A stretch of 64,000 nt of DNA. It comes from Dehalobacter sp. GTDB taxonomy: Bacteria > Bacillota > Desulfitobacteriia > Desulfitobacteriales > Syntrophobotulaceae. Shown piece after piece: positions 46,064-54,774 of the stretch. The notes beneath the pieces were generated by a model. That model did not search any database. It saw only the letters and a list, made by a program, of their open reading frames with translations, and was not told the DNA's origin. The DNA is taken from NCBI GenBank assembly GCA_023667845.1, contig JAMPIU010000095.1, positions 62,001 to 126,000 of the forward strand, given 5' to 3'. The translations under genes were made by a program, and so were the position numbers. Position 1 is the first letter of the stretch; every line of letters begins with the position of its first letter.

Positions 46064-46094
46064 ACTAAAAAAACACTGCAAGCACTTGCAATGT
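46064..46094 (-). terminator. tRNA-Arg terminator
   Basis: On the minus strand a 10-bp stem (ACATTGCAAG with CTTGCAGTGT, one G-U) and a T7 run follow the tRNA 3' end by 13 bases. Confidence 0.8.
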
Positions 46095-46107
46095 CTATTT
46101 TTTCTAA

Positions 46108-46183
46108 TGGTGCGCCCGGTTGGATTCGAACCAACGACCTGCGGCCTCGGAAACCGTCACTCTATCCCCTGAGCTACGAGCGC
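46108..46183 (-). tRNA. tRNA-Arg (anticodon CCG)
   Basis: A 76-base tRNA. The acceptor stem is GCGCTCG with CGGGCGC, the T arm is GTTGGTTCGAATCCAAC and the CCA end is encoded. The anticodon loop TTCCGAG gives CCG. The anticodon stem has an A-C opposition at its outer end (27-43) and a G-U at the inner end, which is acceptable but imperfect. It reads the CGG codon. It is transcribed leftward and alone. Confidence 0.93.
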
Positions 46184-46314
46184 AATAAAACTGCTACATT
46201 ACTTTACTAAATAGAATTCTTTTTGTCAAGAATAATGTTGAAGAGAGTGTTGAAGAGAGCTTAGAGCAAATTGTCGGAGAAAGCTTGGATGACTAGATTA
46301 ATTTGAGGTAAAAC

Positions 46315-47172
46315 ATGAACCTAAAAAAAATACCATGGCATTTTCTCAAAAGATTTTTTGGAATCATTATAGGCGCAGTGATTGTAGCTGTCAGCATTAA
46401 TACATTGATCCTGCCCAACCAGATTGCTGACGGGGGAGTCACAGGAATCGCGATTCTGCTGCATTATCTGTTTCAATGGAATATAAGCATTCTGGTGGCC
46501 CTTCTGAATATTCCGTTATTCATTCTCGGCTACAAGTCAGTCGGCAGACAGCTGTTTTATTGGAGTATCCTAGGCGTAGGGACATTATCTGCTGCTCTGA
46601 AGTTTACAGATGTTTTGGCTCCGATAACAACAGATACGCTGCTGGCCTCTATTTTCGGGGGCGTTATATCCGGTATCGGGATGGGCATCATCTTTCGCTG
46701 TCGCGGCTCATTAGGCGGTACCGATATCCTGGCGATCGTGTTGAATAAAAGAATCCAATTTAGTGTCGGGCAGATCATCTTAATACTCGATGCGGTTGTC
46801 TTTATCGGAGCTGCACTGATCTTTAGCCCGGAAATGGCCATGTATGCAATGATTTATATGTTTATCGCTACCAAAGTGATCGATCTCGTCCAGGTCGGGT
46901 TGGACTATTCCAAGAGCGTTATGGTCGTCACAGAAAAGCCGGACGAGATTGCTGAGGATATCATCAATATTGTCGGCAGAGGCGTAACGTATCTTCAGGC
47001 CGAAGGGGCTTATTCACGTTTTCAAAAAAGAGTGGTCTACAGTATCGTAAATAGAGCACAGCTGACCCAGGTCAAAGAAATTGTCCACAAATATGACCCG
47101 GACGCTTTTGTGGCCATCGGCGATGTTTCAGAGGTCGTCGGCGAAGGGTTCCAGAGCTGGAAAGGGCATTAA
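46315..47172 (+). CDS. YitT family membrane protein (DUF2179)
   Basis: A 285-residue protein with five to six membrane helices in the first 175 residues (LILPNQIADGGVTGIAILL, FGGVISGIGMGIIFRCRGSLGGTDILA are YitT signatures) and a C-terminal cytosolic DUF2179 domain (residues about 205-285, ITYLQAEGAYS-like). Physiological substrate unknown; members occur in many copies in Firmicutes. The gene is monocistronic and followed by a 580-base repeat-filled gap. Confidence 0.88.
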   Translation: MNLKKIPWHFLKRFFGIIIGAVIVAVSINTLILPNQIADGGVTGIAILLHYLFQWNISILVALLNIPLFILGYKSVGRQLFYWSILGVGTLSAALKFTDVLAPITTDTLLASIFGGVISGIGMGIIFRCRGSLGGTDILAIVLNKRIQFSVGQIILILDAVVFIGAALIFSPEMAMYAMIYMFIATKVIDLVQVGLDYSKSVMVVTEKPDEIAEDIINIVGRGVTYLQAEGAYSRFQKRVVYSIVNRAQLTQVKEIVHKYDPDAFVAIGDVSEVVGEGFQSWKGH

Positions 47173-47230
47173 TAGATCGATTCGTACATCCCGTTTTCGA
47201 ATAAAGGTAGATATTAGTTTACTCGGGTTA

Positions 47231-47386
47231 GTCTCCATAATGGATGGCCGCTTTCGGCTGTTGTGCCATCCGTGGCACGTCGCTCCTTGCCATCCATGGC
47301 ATCACGACATTAGGCCATCCGTGGCCGTCAAAAAGCCGTGCTGCGCAATCCATGCTCCGCTTGGCGCCGGCCATCCATTACGGAGA
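47231..47386. repeat. repeat B, copy 3 (long form)
   Basis: The ends GTCTCCATAATGGATGGCC and GGCCATCCATTACGGAGA are inverted. The interior holds three nested GCCATCC-type palindromes (for example TGCCATCCATGGCA) and TGCGCAATCCATGCTCCGC, as in copy 1. It follows yitT. Confidence 0.8.
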
Positions 47387-47494
47387 TCTAATCTGGAGTC
47401 ATGGAAGTGTCTTTTGGAGCTAGCATCAATTTCGGATCGTTATTCTAGTAAAACGTTCTTAAAATAGCCCGCTCAAATAATGGGCTACATTATT

Positions 47495-47671
47495 GCATGC
47501 AGACCTGCTTGAATAATCCTATGATCAGTCTGGGGGCCACAGATACTCCTAATAATCCTATGATTAGTCTGCGTGCCACAGTTCCGCGACGAGCGAAGCC
47601 TGGATGGCGCAGCGCGGCCTTTTGTGTCAGGAGGACACAACGGCCGAAAGCGGTATTGTGGCACGCAGACT
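47495..47671. repeat. repeat A, copy 4 (inverted, with duplicated end)
   Basis: The core is 47563-47671, with ends TAGTCTGCGTGCCACAG and TGTGGCACGCAGACTA. In front of it is the tail (GCAGACCTGCTTGAATAATC) plus an additional partial end (ATCAGTCTGGGGGCCACAG at about 47524-47542), and AATAATCCTATGAT occurs twice. This suggests insertion of one copy next to, or into, an older one. Together with repeat B copy 3 it fills the yitT-pdaB gap. Confidence 0.75.
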
Positions 47672-47756
47672 AGTCCTAACATACTAGTCTTGTAATGTAA
47701 AGAGGGTTATGTCGACAGATTTAGCGAGTAAATTGAGAACGCGATACAAGTGCTCA

Positions 47757-48521
47757 TTACAGGCTCGAACCGGGCGGCCAGCTCTCTTGGGCATTGCTGA
47801 GCAGCTTGCCGACCGTCACAATTTCATAGTCCTTCGCTTTGAGCATCTTCAGAACAGTGGGGAGTGCCTCGGGCGTATCCGGCGCGGAATCAGAAGCGTG
47901 GAAGAGGATAACGTCGCCGGGGGAGGCTCCTTTATTTTTGGAGCGTCCGTTCATCACATAATTGACGATGGCGTCGGCTCCGGGTCTTTTCCAATCCAGG
48001 GAATCAACGCTCCATTGGATGACTTTGTAGCCCCTCTCGTTTGCGATCAAGATGACCTGGTTGTCATAGGCCCCGTTCGGAGCACGCAGCAGGTTGATTT
48101 TCTGGCCGCTTAAACGTTCCAGGGTTTCTTTGGAAGTATCGAGCTCTTTCATGAGGGAATCAGCTGTCAAGGTGTTTAAATCAACATGACGCCGCCCGTG
48201 GGAGCCAATTTCGTGGCCGTCCGCGGCAATGCGCTTGACTAGCTCCGGTTTTGTTTCGGCCCACGGAGATGAGAGAAAGAAAGTGGCCTTGATATTTTCT
48301 TTTTCTAGGATATCCAAAATCGGCTGCACATTTTCTTCACCCCAGCTGATATCAAAAGTAAGCGCAACCAGCTTTGTTTCGGTCTTGACGGAGTAAATGG
48401 GCTTTAAATTTCCGGTAACAACGGATACAACCTGTTCTTTGTTTACGGCCAAAACCGCAATCAGCATCAGGATCACGGTCCCCACCGCCAGCTTTTTTCT
48501 GTTCACCACAAAGACGCTCAT
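47757..48521 (-). CDS. pdaB: PdaB-like polysaccharide deacetylase
   Basis: A 254-residue protein with an N-terminal signal anchor (about residues 10-28) and a NodB homology domain: LTFDISWGEENVQPIL, SHGRRHVDLNTLT (metal histidines), RAPNGAYD and VILFHAS near the end. TFDISWG in place of TFDDG is typical of PdaB, which maintains the spore after late sporulation in Bacillus. It starts at ATG 48521 behind GGGG. It would act on peptidoglycan outside the membrane. Confidence 0.82.
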   Translation of the reverse strand: MSVFVVNRKKLAVGTVILMLIAVLAVNKEQVVSVVTGNLKPIYSVKTETKLVALTFDISWGEENVQPILDILEKENIKATFFLSSPWAETKPELVKRIAADGHEIGSHGRRHVDLNTLTADSLMKELDTSKETLERLSGQKINLLRAPNGAYDNQVILIANERGYKVIQWSVDSLDWKRPGADAIVNYVMNGRSKNKGASPGDVILFHASDSAPDTPEALPTVLKMLKAKDYEIVTVGKLLSNAQESWPPGSSL

Positions 48522-48581
48522 TGTTTATCCCCCCTTAGAACCATGCTTATTCCGGGGAGCCGTAAATCATGTTAAATATAA

Positions 48582-48612
48582 AAAGGAGGTGTCTATAAAG
48601 ACGCCTCCTTTC
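48582..48612 (-). terminator. terminator of the small membrane protein gene
   Basis: A 13-bp stem (AAAGGAGGTGTCT with AGACGCCTCCTTT, one G-U) lies between the gene ending at 48664 and pdaB. T residues follow on the minus strand (CCTCCTTTTTATA). Confidence 0.75.
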
Positions 48613-48663
48613 AGCATTTAAAGTTTAAATGTCCGGTATGATCCACCGTGTATCGCGGTGGCA

Positions 48664-48915
48664 TTATTTTGGCCAGCGAACCCCAAAAATGATTTCCAGC
48701 AGATCGATCTTGAAAATGATTCTGAGGAGCAGGTGTAATACCAATAAAGAAATGAAAACGACCACGGCAACCTTGATAATCCAAAAGCCGATACTCAGGA
48801 TGATGCCGAGCAGCGGTTTTAAAACCAGGTAGGCCAGATAAAGGCAGAGTATGAAAATCAGGGCTTTGGCGATGATCCAGAGAATATTTTTTGAAGATGG
48901 GCTTTTTGTGCTCAT
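48664..48915 (-). CDS. hypothetical small membrane protein
   Basis: An 83-residue protein from ATG 48915, with GGAGGG upstream. Two hydrophobic helices (about residues 12-32 and 34-62) are followed by a charged end (IDLLEIIFGVRWPK). No family is recognised. It is separated from pdaB by a terminator. Confidence 0.6.
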   Translation of the reverse strand: MSTKSPSSKNILWIIAKALIFILCLYLAYLVLKPLLGIILSIGFWIIKVAVVVFISLLVLHLLLRIIFKIDLLEIIFGVRWPK

Positions 48916-49040
48916 TACAATCCCTCCTGCAGGATGATTTACTTCATTGTTTTCAAGAGCAAAAACATTCATAGCGCCGGTTTGCTCCCTTAGATTCAGT
49001 ATAGCATATTATAGACCAAATGAAGTTGCCCCAACTCATA

Positions 49041-49100
49041 TATTGTAAAGAAAATTCAGGTATTGTGAAGAAAATTCACATATTTTGAAGAAAATTCAGG
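49041..49100 (+). repeat. 20-bp tandem repeat, three copies
   Basis: The unit TATTGTAAAGAAAATTCAGG occurs three times with 2-5 changes per copy (49041, 49061, 49081). The last copy merges with AGGAGGG, so its end forms the ribosome site of the TPR gene. Confidence 0.85.
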
Positions 49101-49109
49101 AGGGATACC

Positions 49110-50390
49110 ATGGAGACCACACTGGAAGTATGGAGGAAGTATCTGGAAAATGGAATCAAATGCTTGGGTGACGGAAACACTGAAGAAGCTGAAAAAAGTC
49201 TGCAGATAAGCCTTATCGAGGCTGAAACACTGGAAATACCGGTGATTATTGCTTTTTCCCAGCGCTTGCTCGCAGCGGTCCAGGTGAAAAATAACAAATT
49301 GAATGATGCCGAAGCCGGATTCCGAAGGGCACTGGCCTGCTGCAAACAGCTGCATAACAATAAGGGGATTGCTGAAGCCAGGGCCGGATTGGCCAGCGTT
49401 TATTTCAGCCAGGGGAAGAATGCCAAAGCCATTTATTTATATAAGCAGGCTATCAGGGACTATCCGAGAGAAGCATCATCCCCGCGTTTAGCGGCCTTGT
49501 ACTCCGATCTGGGCCAGGTTTATATAAAAATTAAAGAGTGGCAGGCTGCAGAAGAGACTTTTCTGCATGCCGAGAATCTCTGCCGGAAACATGGTTATCT
49601 GAGTGGGGAGGCAGAGATCAGCCTCTGTTTGGGAGAAATGTATTACAGTCAGGGGCAGAGAATTGCGGCGCAGGAAAGATTTTATCATGCCGCGAAGATC
49701 TATGCCAGGTTAGGCGAACAGGTTTCTCTGGCTAATGCGCTGCAATATATCGCCTTCTTGTACTTTGAAAAAGACAGGCTGCCGGAAGCCCTGCTTTTGC
49801 AGCAGAGAGTTGTTGCGCTGTATTTGAAAAACGGCCGTGATCATGAAGTCAGTGAAAGTTATTTCATGTTAAGTAATCTTCTTCAATGTTCGAAATTGCT
49901 GGATGAAGCAATCAGCAGCCTTGAGTTGTCCATTCAATACCATCAAGGAAGCGAATTCGGCTTTGCTGTGCGTTATTACAGTCTGGCCATCCTGTTGATT
50001 ATGAAACAGGATTACTCGGAGGCGAAGAAACAGTATCTGGAAGCTCTGAAGTATTTCCAGTTCTTTGGTGACAGCTCCAAGATCGGCGAAATCAGCGAAG
50101 AATTAACATATCTTATCCGCTACGAGGATACTTTGTTTCAGGAGAATCTGTACAAACTGCTCGGCAAAAGGTTTTATGACGAGCCGGAACTGCCGAAAGG
50201 AGAAGCGATGTTAAAGCTTGCCAATCTTTTGATGAAGAAAGGCAAAAATATGGAAGCGCTGCGCTGCGGCTGGATCGCGCTGGTGTACGCCAGGTCGCTG
50301 CAGGATGAAACAAAAGAAATTGAGCTGCTGATTCAGGATTTGTCCCAGACTATCAGATATCAGAAAAAGACCTCCCGACTTTATCGGTAA
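49110..50390 (+). CDS. tetratricopeptide repeat protein
   Basis: A 426-residue soluble protein made of about 9-10 helical TPR units over residues 10-360 (for example KNNKLNDAEAGFRRALACCK, QGKNAKAIYLYKQAI, EWQAAEETFLHAENLC, KQDYSEAKKQYLEALKYF). No enzymatic domain, signal peptide or DNA-binding part is seen. The arrangement resembles Rap/NprR-type peptide-binding TPR arrays, but there is no evidence for a signal peptide partner. ATG 49110 follows AGGAGGG. Confidence 0.8.
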   Translation: METTLEVWRKYLENGIKCLGDGNTEEAEKSLQISLIEAETLEIPVIIAFSQRLLAAVQVKNNKLNDAEAGFRRALACCKQLHNNKGIAEARAGLASVYFSQGKNAKAIYLYKQAIRDYPREASSPRLAALYSDLGQVYIKIKEWQAAEETFLHAENLCRKHGYLSGEAEISLCLGEMYYSQGQRIAAQERFYHAAKIYARLGEQVSLANALQYIAFLYFEKDRLPEALLLQQRVVALYLKNGRDHEVSESYFMLSNLLQCSKLLDEAISSLELSIQYHQGSEFGFAVRYYSLAILLIMKQDYSEAKKQYLEALKYFQFFGDSSKIGEISEELTYLIRYEDTLFQENLYKLLGKRFYDEPELPKGEAMLKLANLLMKKGKNMEALRCGWIALVYARSLQDETKEIELLIQDLSQTIRYQKKTSRLYR

Positions 50391-50509
50391 AATCGTCTTA
50401 GAACTTTCAGAATGTAATTATACTTTCTGATATACCGAAAAAGGACTGTGAAAAAAATTGGGAATAGGTTAGAATAGATTATAAGCCAAAATAAGGTGGA
50501 GATGTTCAC

Positions 50510-51043
50510 TTGAATCAACATGATCAGGTTCTGCTTGAAAGCTTTGAACGGATTTATTGTCTTTTAGAAAAAGAAACCCAAAATTTAACGGAGATCAAAT
50601 CGGCTTATGCTGAAAAAATTCGCCAGTGGGAGGATGAGATCAAAGCGTATGCGATGATGATAGAGGAAATCTCCGTTCCGGCCAGGTTTATTCTTGAGCA
50701 TATCCTGTCCCTGAAATTTAAGTCCGGTCAGATGGCAGTGGAAGCTGAGAATATCACCCAGGGTTTTTCTGGAATAGGGGACATCCGTGTGGAAAAATTC
50801 GGCATTATCAAAATCTCCACTGGAAACTTACAGCTTAGCTGGCGCGATGAACTGTATAATTACTTATTTTATCCTGATAAGGTGGAATTGCGGACAAACG
50901 ACGAAAGGACGACGATTAAACTGTTCTTTTCCCAGCAATTTGACGGGAAGGATATTCAAAGATTTTCTGCGGTTACGGAAAGCCGTCAGTTGTTATATAT
51001 TCACCCAGCATTGAAAAAGTATTTAGAACCATGTCAATCCTAA
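50510..51043 (+). CDS. hypothetical protein with N-terminal coiled coil
   Basis: A 177-residue protein from TTG 50510, with AGGTGGAG upstream. Residues 1-60 are an amphipathic helix/coiled coil (LLESFERIYCLLEKETQNL). The rest is mixed alpha/beta with no known motif. Its last 16 bases overlap the left arm of repeat C copy 1, so the repeat contributes the final residues and stop. It sits upstream of glnA. Confidence 0.55.
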   Translation: MNQHDQVLLESFERIYCLLEKETQNLTEIKSAYAEKIRQWEDEIKAYAMMIEEISVPARFILEHILSLKFKSGQMAVEAENITQGFSGIGDIRVEKFGIIKISTGNLQLSWRDELYNYLFYPDKVELRTNDERTTIKLFFSQQFDGKDIQRFSAVTESRQLLYIHPALKKYLEPCQS

Positions 51044-51076
51044 AATTTTAAATATAAGATTTATGGTTGACATGGT
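51028..51076. repeat. repeat C, copy 1
   Basis: Inverted ends ACCATGTCAA (51028-51037) and TTGACATGGT (51067-51076) enclose an AT-rich 29-base interior. Related copies are at 52491-52656 and 62642-62687. Confidence 0.7.
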
Positions 51077-51121
51077 ACTGTAGGAGTAAAAGTTTTAAAC
51101 AATTGAAGGGAGCGCTGAGAA

Positions 51122-52450
51122 TTGAATTATACGAAAGAAGATGTCTTGCGAGAGGCGTATGAAAAGGGCGTAAAATTCATGAGACTTCAGTTTACCGATA
51201 TTTTCGGAGTATTAAAGAATGTCTCTATTCCGGTAGAACAACTTGAGAAAGCCCTGGACGGAGAAATGATGTTTGACGGTTCTTCCATTGAAGGCTTTGT
51301 GCGTATTGAGGAGTCGGACATGTACCTAAGACCCGACCCTGACACATTTGTCGTCTTCCCGTGGAGGCCTGCTGAAGGCGGGGTAGCGAGACTCATCTGT
51401 GATGTCTATAATCCTGACGGGACGCCATTCAACGGTTGCCCCCGCAATACACTAAAAAAAGTACTGGCAGAAGCCTCAGAAATGGGTTTCAAATGCTACA
51501 TAGGACCGGAGCTGGAATTTTTCCTGTTCCATGTCGACACTGAGGGCAGACCGACCCTGATTACCCATGATAAAGCCGGTTATTTTGACATGACACCGGT
51601 TGATTTAGGGGAGAGTGCCAGAAGAGATATGGTTCTGGCGCTGGAACAGATGAATTTTGAAATTGAAGCCTCCCATCATGAAGTTGCTCCCGGACAGCAT
51701 GAGATTGACTTCAAATATGCCGATGCCTTGGAAATGGCTGATAAAATGGTCACCTTCAGATTTGTCGTCCGGACGATTGCCCAGCGGCACGGACTGCATG
51801 CGACATTTATGCCAAAACCGATCTTTGGGATCAATGGCTCCGGAATGCATGTCAACCAGTCTTTATTCAAAAATGGCAAAAACGTTTTCTATGATCAGGA
51901 AGGACCGATGAACCTTTCGAGCGAAGCGTATCATTATATTGCCGGCATTATGGAGCATGCGAAGGCTTTCACAGCGATTACCAATCCTACGGTCAATTCG
52001 TATAAAAGGCTCGTTCCGGGCTATGAAGCGCCCTGCTATATTGCCTGGTCGGGCCGCAACCGGAGTCCGCTGATACGTATTCCGGCCAAGAGGGGTTCTT
52101 CAACCCGTATTGAGTTAAGAAGCCCGGATCCCTCCTGCAATCCTTATCTGGCTTTAGCGGTCCAGATTAAGGCCGGACTGGATGGGATCAAACGGAAACT
52201 TAACCCGCCCGAAGCCGTTGATTTGAATATTTTTGCCATGGATGACAGGCAAAGAAAAGAGATGGGGATTGACTCGCTTCCCGGAGATCTCAAAGAGGCT
52301 TTAACGCTATTAAGCAATGATGAAGTCATCAAAGATGCCCTCGGCGAGCACATCTATTCCCGATTTGTTGCAGCAAAGACCGAAGAATATGACAGCTTCC
52401 GCATCGCCGTGCATAAATGGGAAATCGACAGATATCTCGAAATATATTAG
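51122..52450 (+). CDS. glnA: glutamine synthetase, type I
   Basis: A 442-residue enzyme forming glutamine from glutamate, ammonia and ATP. The length matches the GSI-alpha class of Firmicutes. Key segments are [46 protein letters not shown] and [19 protein letters not shown]. There is no adenylylation-site loop of the GSI-beta type. It starts at TTG 51122 behind AAGGGAG. No GlnR-type operator is evident upstream. Confidence 0.95.
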   Translation: MNYTKEDVLREAYEKGVKFMRLQFTDIFGVLKNVSIPVEQLEKALDGEMMFDGSSIEGFVRIEESDMYLRPDPDTFVVFPWRPAEGGVARLICDVYNPDGTPFNGCPRNTLKKVLAEASEMGFKCYIGPELEFFLFHVDTEGRPTLITHDKAGYFDMTPVDLGESARRDMVLALEQMNFEIEASHHEVAPGQHEIDFKYADALEMADKMVTFRFVVRTIAQRHGLHATFMPKPIFGINGSGMHVNQSLFKNGKNVFYDQEGPMNLSSEAYHYIAGIMEHAKAFTAITNPTVNSYKRLVPGYEAPCYIAWSGRNRSPLIRIPAKRGSSTRIELRSPDPSCNPYLALAVQIKAGLDGIKRKLNPPEAVDLNIFAMDDRQRKEMGIDSLPGDLKEALTLLSNDEVIKDALGEHIYSRFVAAKTEEYDSFRIAVHKWEIDRYLEIY

Positions 52451-52490
52451 CCGCAGAGCACGCGTAATGATAGATGGCTAAAATTGTCAA

Positions 52491-52656
52491 CCTAGTACCT
52501 TGTCAACTTTAAAACTGTAATATAATGGGGAGCAGATTTCTTTTAAGACAAGGCGGAGGATTGAGGCATACCGAGCGTATGGTGATTGACGACAACGCAG
52601 TATTAACAGAAATCTGCCGCCAGGATATATAGATTTAGGGTTGACATGGTACTAGG
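52491..52656. repeat. repeat C, copy 2 (long, composite)
   Basis: Outer inverted ends are CCTAGTACCTTGTCAAC and GTTGACATGGTACTAGG. Inside, a second pair (GCAGATTTCT at 52532 and AGAAATCTGC at 52608) flanks a 66-base interior. TTGTCA (52500) and TATAAT (52521) in the left end could form a promoter with a short 15-base spacer. Compared with copy 1 it appears to have gained an inner element. Confidence 0.7.
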
Positions 52657-52720
52657 CAAGGGTTAGGGATATATTCCTTAACCCTTATTCTTCCCTGGTA
52701 CCGCGTTGAATTATGTTAGC

Positions 52721-52753
52721 TATCCTGCTCCGCCCACAGCGGAACTGTGGCCC
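52721..52753. repeat. repeat A, fragment
   Basis: TATCCTGCTCCGCCCACAGC and GGAACTGTGGCCC are the right half of repeat A (compare copy 1 at 10513-10545). The partner arm is absent, so this is a truncated remnant. With repeat C copy 2 it fills the 363-base gap between glnA and the next gene. Confidence 0.7.
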
Positions 52754-52813
52754 TCCATGACATTAACATAAAAAATCGGTGAGTAAGTTTTCTCGCAGGG
52801 GGTATTCTAAACA

Positions 52814-53788
52814 GTGTTTATCAGCCAGTTCAACCAATTAGCTTTTCAATACATAGAGAATTATGAAGTACAAAAGGCGCCCCCGGTTACGATAATTGCC
52901 GGCCAGGAAGGACTGGGCAAGACCCAGCTACTGAATTGTATCCTGCAAAAGATGAAGCCGCAAAAGGTGAAGACTGTCCTGATCGATGCAGATAAATTTT
53001 CAAAGAAATTTGCGTTTGCGGCCCAAAATGGCAGCCTTAACAGCTTTCGTCGCTCTGTGCGTTCTAATGACCTTTTCCTGCTTGATAATATTAATGTGCT
53101 GCAAGGGAAAAAGAAAACACTTGAAGAACTGTTCCATACCGTAGATACCATTCTGGCACAAGGCGGAAAGACGGTCATTACATATCAGGGCAGTACACCC
53201 AACTTTGACTTTTTGAACCAGCGGTTTGCATCAAGGCTTAAAAGCGGATTTTTCCTCTATTTAAAGGACCCGGCAGCCGAGGAGATCGAGCATTTCATCG
53301 CGTATCGTCTTACCGGAGATTTGTTTCAGGAGATCCTGCCCTGCCAGTCGGCGCTTCTTTCCGGAATTAAAAATATGAAGCAGGCTGTAAAGATTGCTGA
53401 ACAGCTAAAAAAAGACATTCAGCCGGCAAACTTTGCGGAGGAGAAAATCCATGTACCTCAGTCCGAAAAATTATTTCACTTTCCAGGCATTGGAGAACAG
53501 GCCAATCTCGTTGTTTCTATCGTTTGTGAATGCTGCGGTTTGGAAAAAGACAAAGTCCTGGGCAGTACGAAAAAAAGGGAGATTGTGGAAGCAAGGCAAA
53601 TGGTGTATCTCCTGCTGCATGAGATATTTCAGTGCCCCTATCGTGATATTGCGTCCTATTTTCGAAAAAACACCGGAAGTCTGACAAATCAGTCTGAAAA
53701 GATACGGGAGAGAAAACAGGCGTTGTTTGAAACTTTATGTAAAAAACTGTATAATGCTGAAAAGGAGAGATCTTATGGGCGCGGATAG
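52814..53788 (+). CDS. DnaA-like AAA+ protein lacking DnaA domain I
   Basis: A 324-residue protein from GTG 52814. Walker A is GQEGLGKT (residues 30-37). The Walker B region is LFLLDNINVLQGKKKTLEEL, co-linear with DnaA but with N in place of the second acidic residue. RFASRLKSGF matches the arginine-finger region. The C-terminus (about 230-310) resembles DnaA domain IV, including KKREIVEARQMVYLLLHEIF, but the DnaA-box recognition motif (GGRDHTT) is replaced by FRKNTGSLT. DnaA domain I/II is missing. It is therefore not the initiator itself. It could bind DNA or regulate replication, Hda- or DnaA-paralog-like. It overlaps pfkA by 14 bases. Confidence 0.75.
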   Translation: MFISQFNQLAFQYIENYEVQKAPPVTIIAGQEGLGKTQLLNCILQKMKPQKVKTVLIDADKFSKKFAFAAQNGSLNSFRRSVRSNDLFLLDNINVLQGKKKTLEELFHTVDTILAQGGKTVITYQGSTPNFDFLNQRFASRLKSGFFLYLKDPAAEEIEHFIAYRLTGDLFQEILPCQSALLSGIKNMKQAVKIAEQLKKDIQPANFAEEKIHVPQSEKLFHFPGIGEQANLVVSIVCECCGLEKDKVLGSTKKREIVEARQMVYLLLHEIFQCPYRDIASYFRKNTGSLTNQSEKIRERKQALFETLCKKLYNAEKERSYGRG

Positions 53789-54743
53789 CAAGGTTGCAGT
53801 TTTAACCAGCGGAGGGGATGCTCCCGGAATGAACACCGCGATACGGGCGGTTGTTCGCAAGGGCATTTACCATGATCTCCGGGTATATGGGGTTTTCCAT
53901 GGTTATGATGGGCTTCTGCGCGGTGAAATAAAAGAAATGGAGCTGGGTTCAGTTGCAGATATTGTGCATCGCGGCGGAACAGTCCTGAAAACTGCCAGAT
54001 GTGAAGAAATGTTTACAGCTGAAGGCCAGCGTCAGGCCGCGGATCAGCTGAAGGCCAAAGGAATCGAAGCGCTCGTGGTCATTGGCGGAGATGGTTCTTA
54101 CCGCGGAGCAAAAAAACTTGCCGAATGGGGTATCAAAGTCATTGGCGTGCCGGGTACGATTGACAATGACATTGCCGGCACAGATTCAACGATTGGTTTT
54201 GACACGGCGGTGAACACCGTTGTTGAGGCTGTAAGCAAATTAAGAGATACCGCTTCATCCCATGAACGGACTTTTCTTGTCGAAGTCATGGGCAGAAACT
54301 GCGGAGATATTGCCCTCCACTCAGGACTCGCGATTGGTGCCGAATCGATCCTGACTCCCGAAATTCCTTTTGATCTTCAGGAAATCAGTGAGAAACTGCT
54401 GCGGGGATATCGGAGAGGAAAAAATCACAGTATTATTATTTGTGCCGAAGGAGCAGGGGATATCCGTGAAATTGCTTCAGGCTTAAAAAAATATTCCGGA
54501 TTGGAAAACCGAGTGACGATTCTCGGTCACATTCAACGCGGAGGAGCGCCCTCGGCGGCCGATTCTTTGCTTGGAGCAATGATGGGCGGCAAGGCCATTG
54601 AAGCGCTGATGGAGGGAAAATCTGAGGTGATGATCTCTCATTTCCAAAATGAGATTGTGGACAGGCCACTGGAACTCGCTTTTAAGGAAAAGAAAATGTT
54701 TAACCGTAAGCTCTATGAGCTGGCTAACGAGCTGGCTATTTAA
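53775..54743 (+). CDS. pfkA: ATP-dependent 6-phosphofructokinase
   Basis: A 322-residue glycolytic kinase. The start KVAVLTSGGDAPGMNTAIRA, VVIGGDGSYRGA, the catalytic GVPGTIDNDIAGTD and the effector-site VEVMGRNCGDIAL are typical of bacterial ATP-PFK. ATG 53775 follows AAAGGAGAG inside the end of the DnaA-like gene, so the two are translated together. The usual pyk and accA/dnaE neighbours are absent. Confidence 0.96.
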   Translation: MGADSKVAVLTSGGDAPGMNTAIRAVVRKGIYHDLRVYGVFHGYDGLLRGEIKEMELGSVADIVHRGGTVLKTARCEEMFTAEGQRQAADQLKAKGIEALVVIGGDGSYRGAKKLAEWGIKVIGVPGTIDNDIAGTDSTIGFDTAVNTVVEAVSKLRDTASSHERTFLVEVMGRNCGDIALHSGLAIGAESILTPEIPFDLQEISEKLLRGYRRGKNHSIIICAEGAGDIREIASGLKKYSGLENRVTILGHIQRGGAPSAADSLLGAMMGGKAIEALMEGKSEVMISHFQNEIVDRPLELAFKEKKMFNRKLYELANELAI

Positions 54744-54774
54744 CGATATATAACTTTGCGAGGTGGGAAGAGAA

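Noticed and set aside
46100-46134. N-terminal extension of the 45439-45975 gene into the tRNA
   Set aside because: The extension would run through the tRNA-Arg gene and its terminator; ATG 45975 has an excellent ribosome site.
47709-48113. 134-codon plus-strand frame opposite pdaB
   Set aside because: It lies antisense to a clearly conserved deacetylase, has no ribosome site and no recognisable protein pattern.
52500-52617. Small RNA gene inside repeat C copy 2
   Set aside because: TTGTCA-N15-TATAAT and the inner stem are suggestive, but the spacer is short, no terminator follows and the arms are explained by the repeat structure; left as a repeat.
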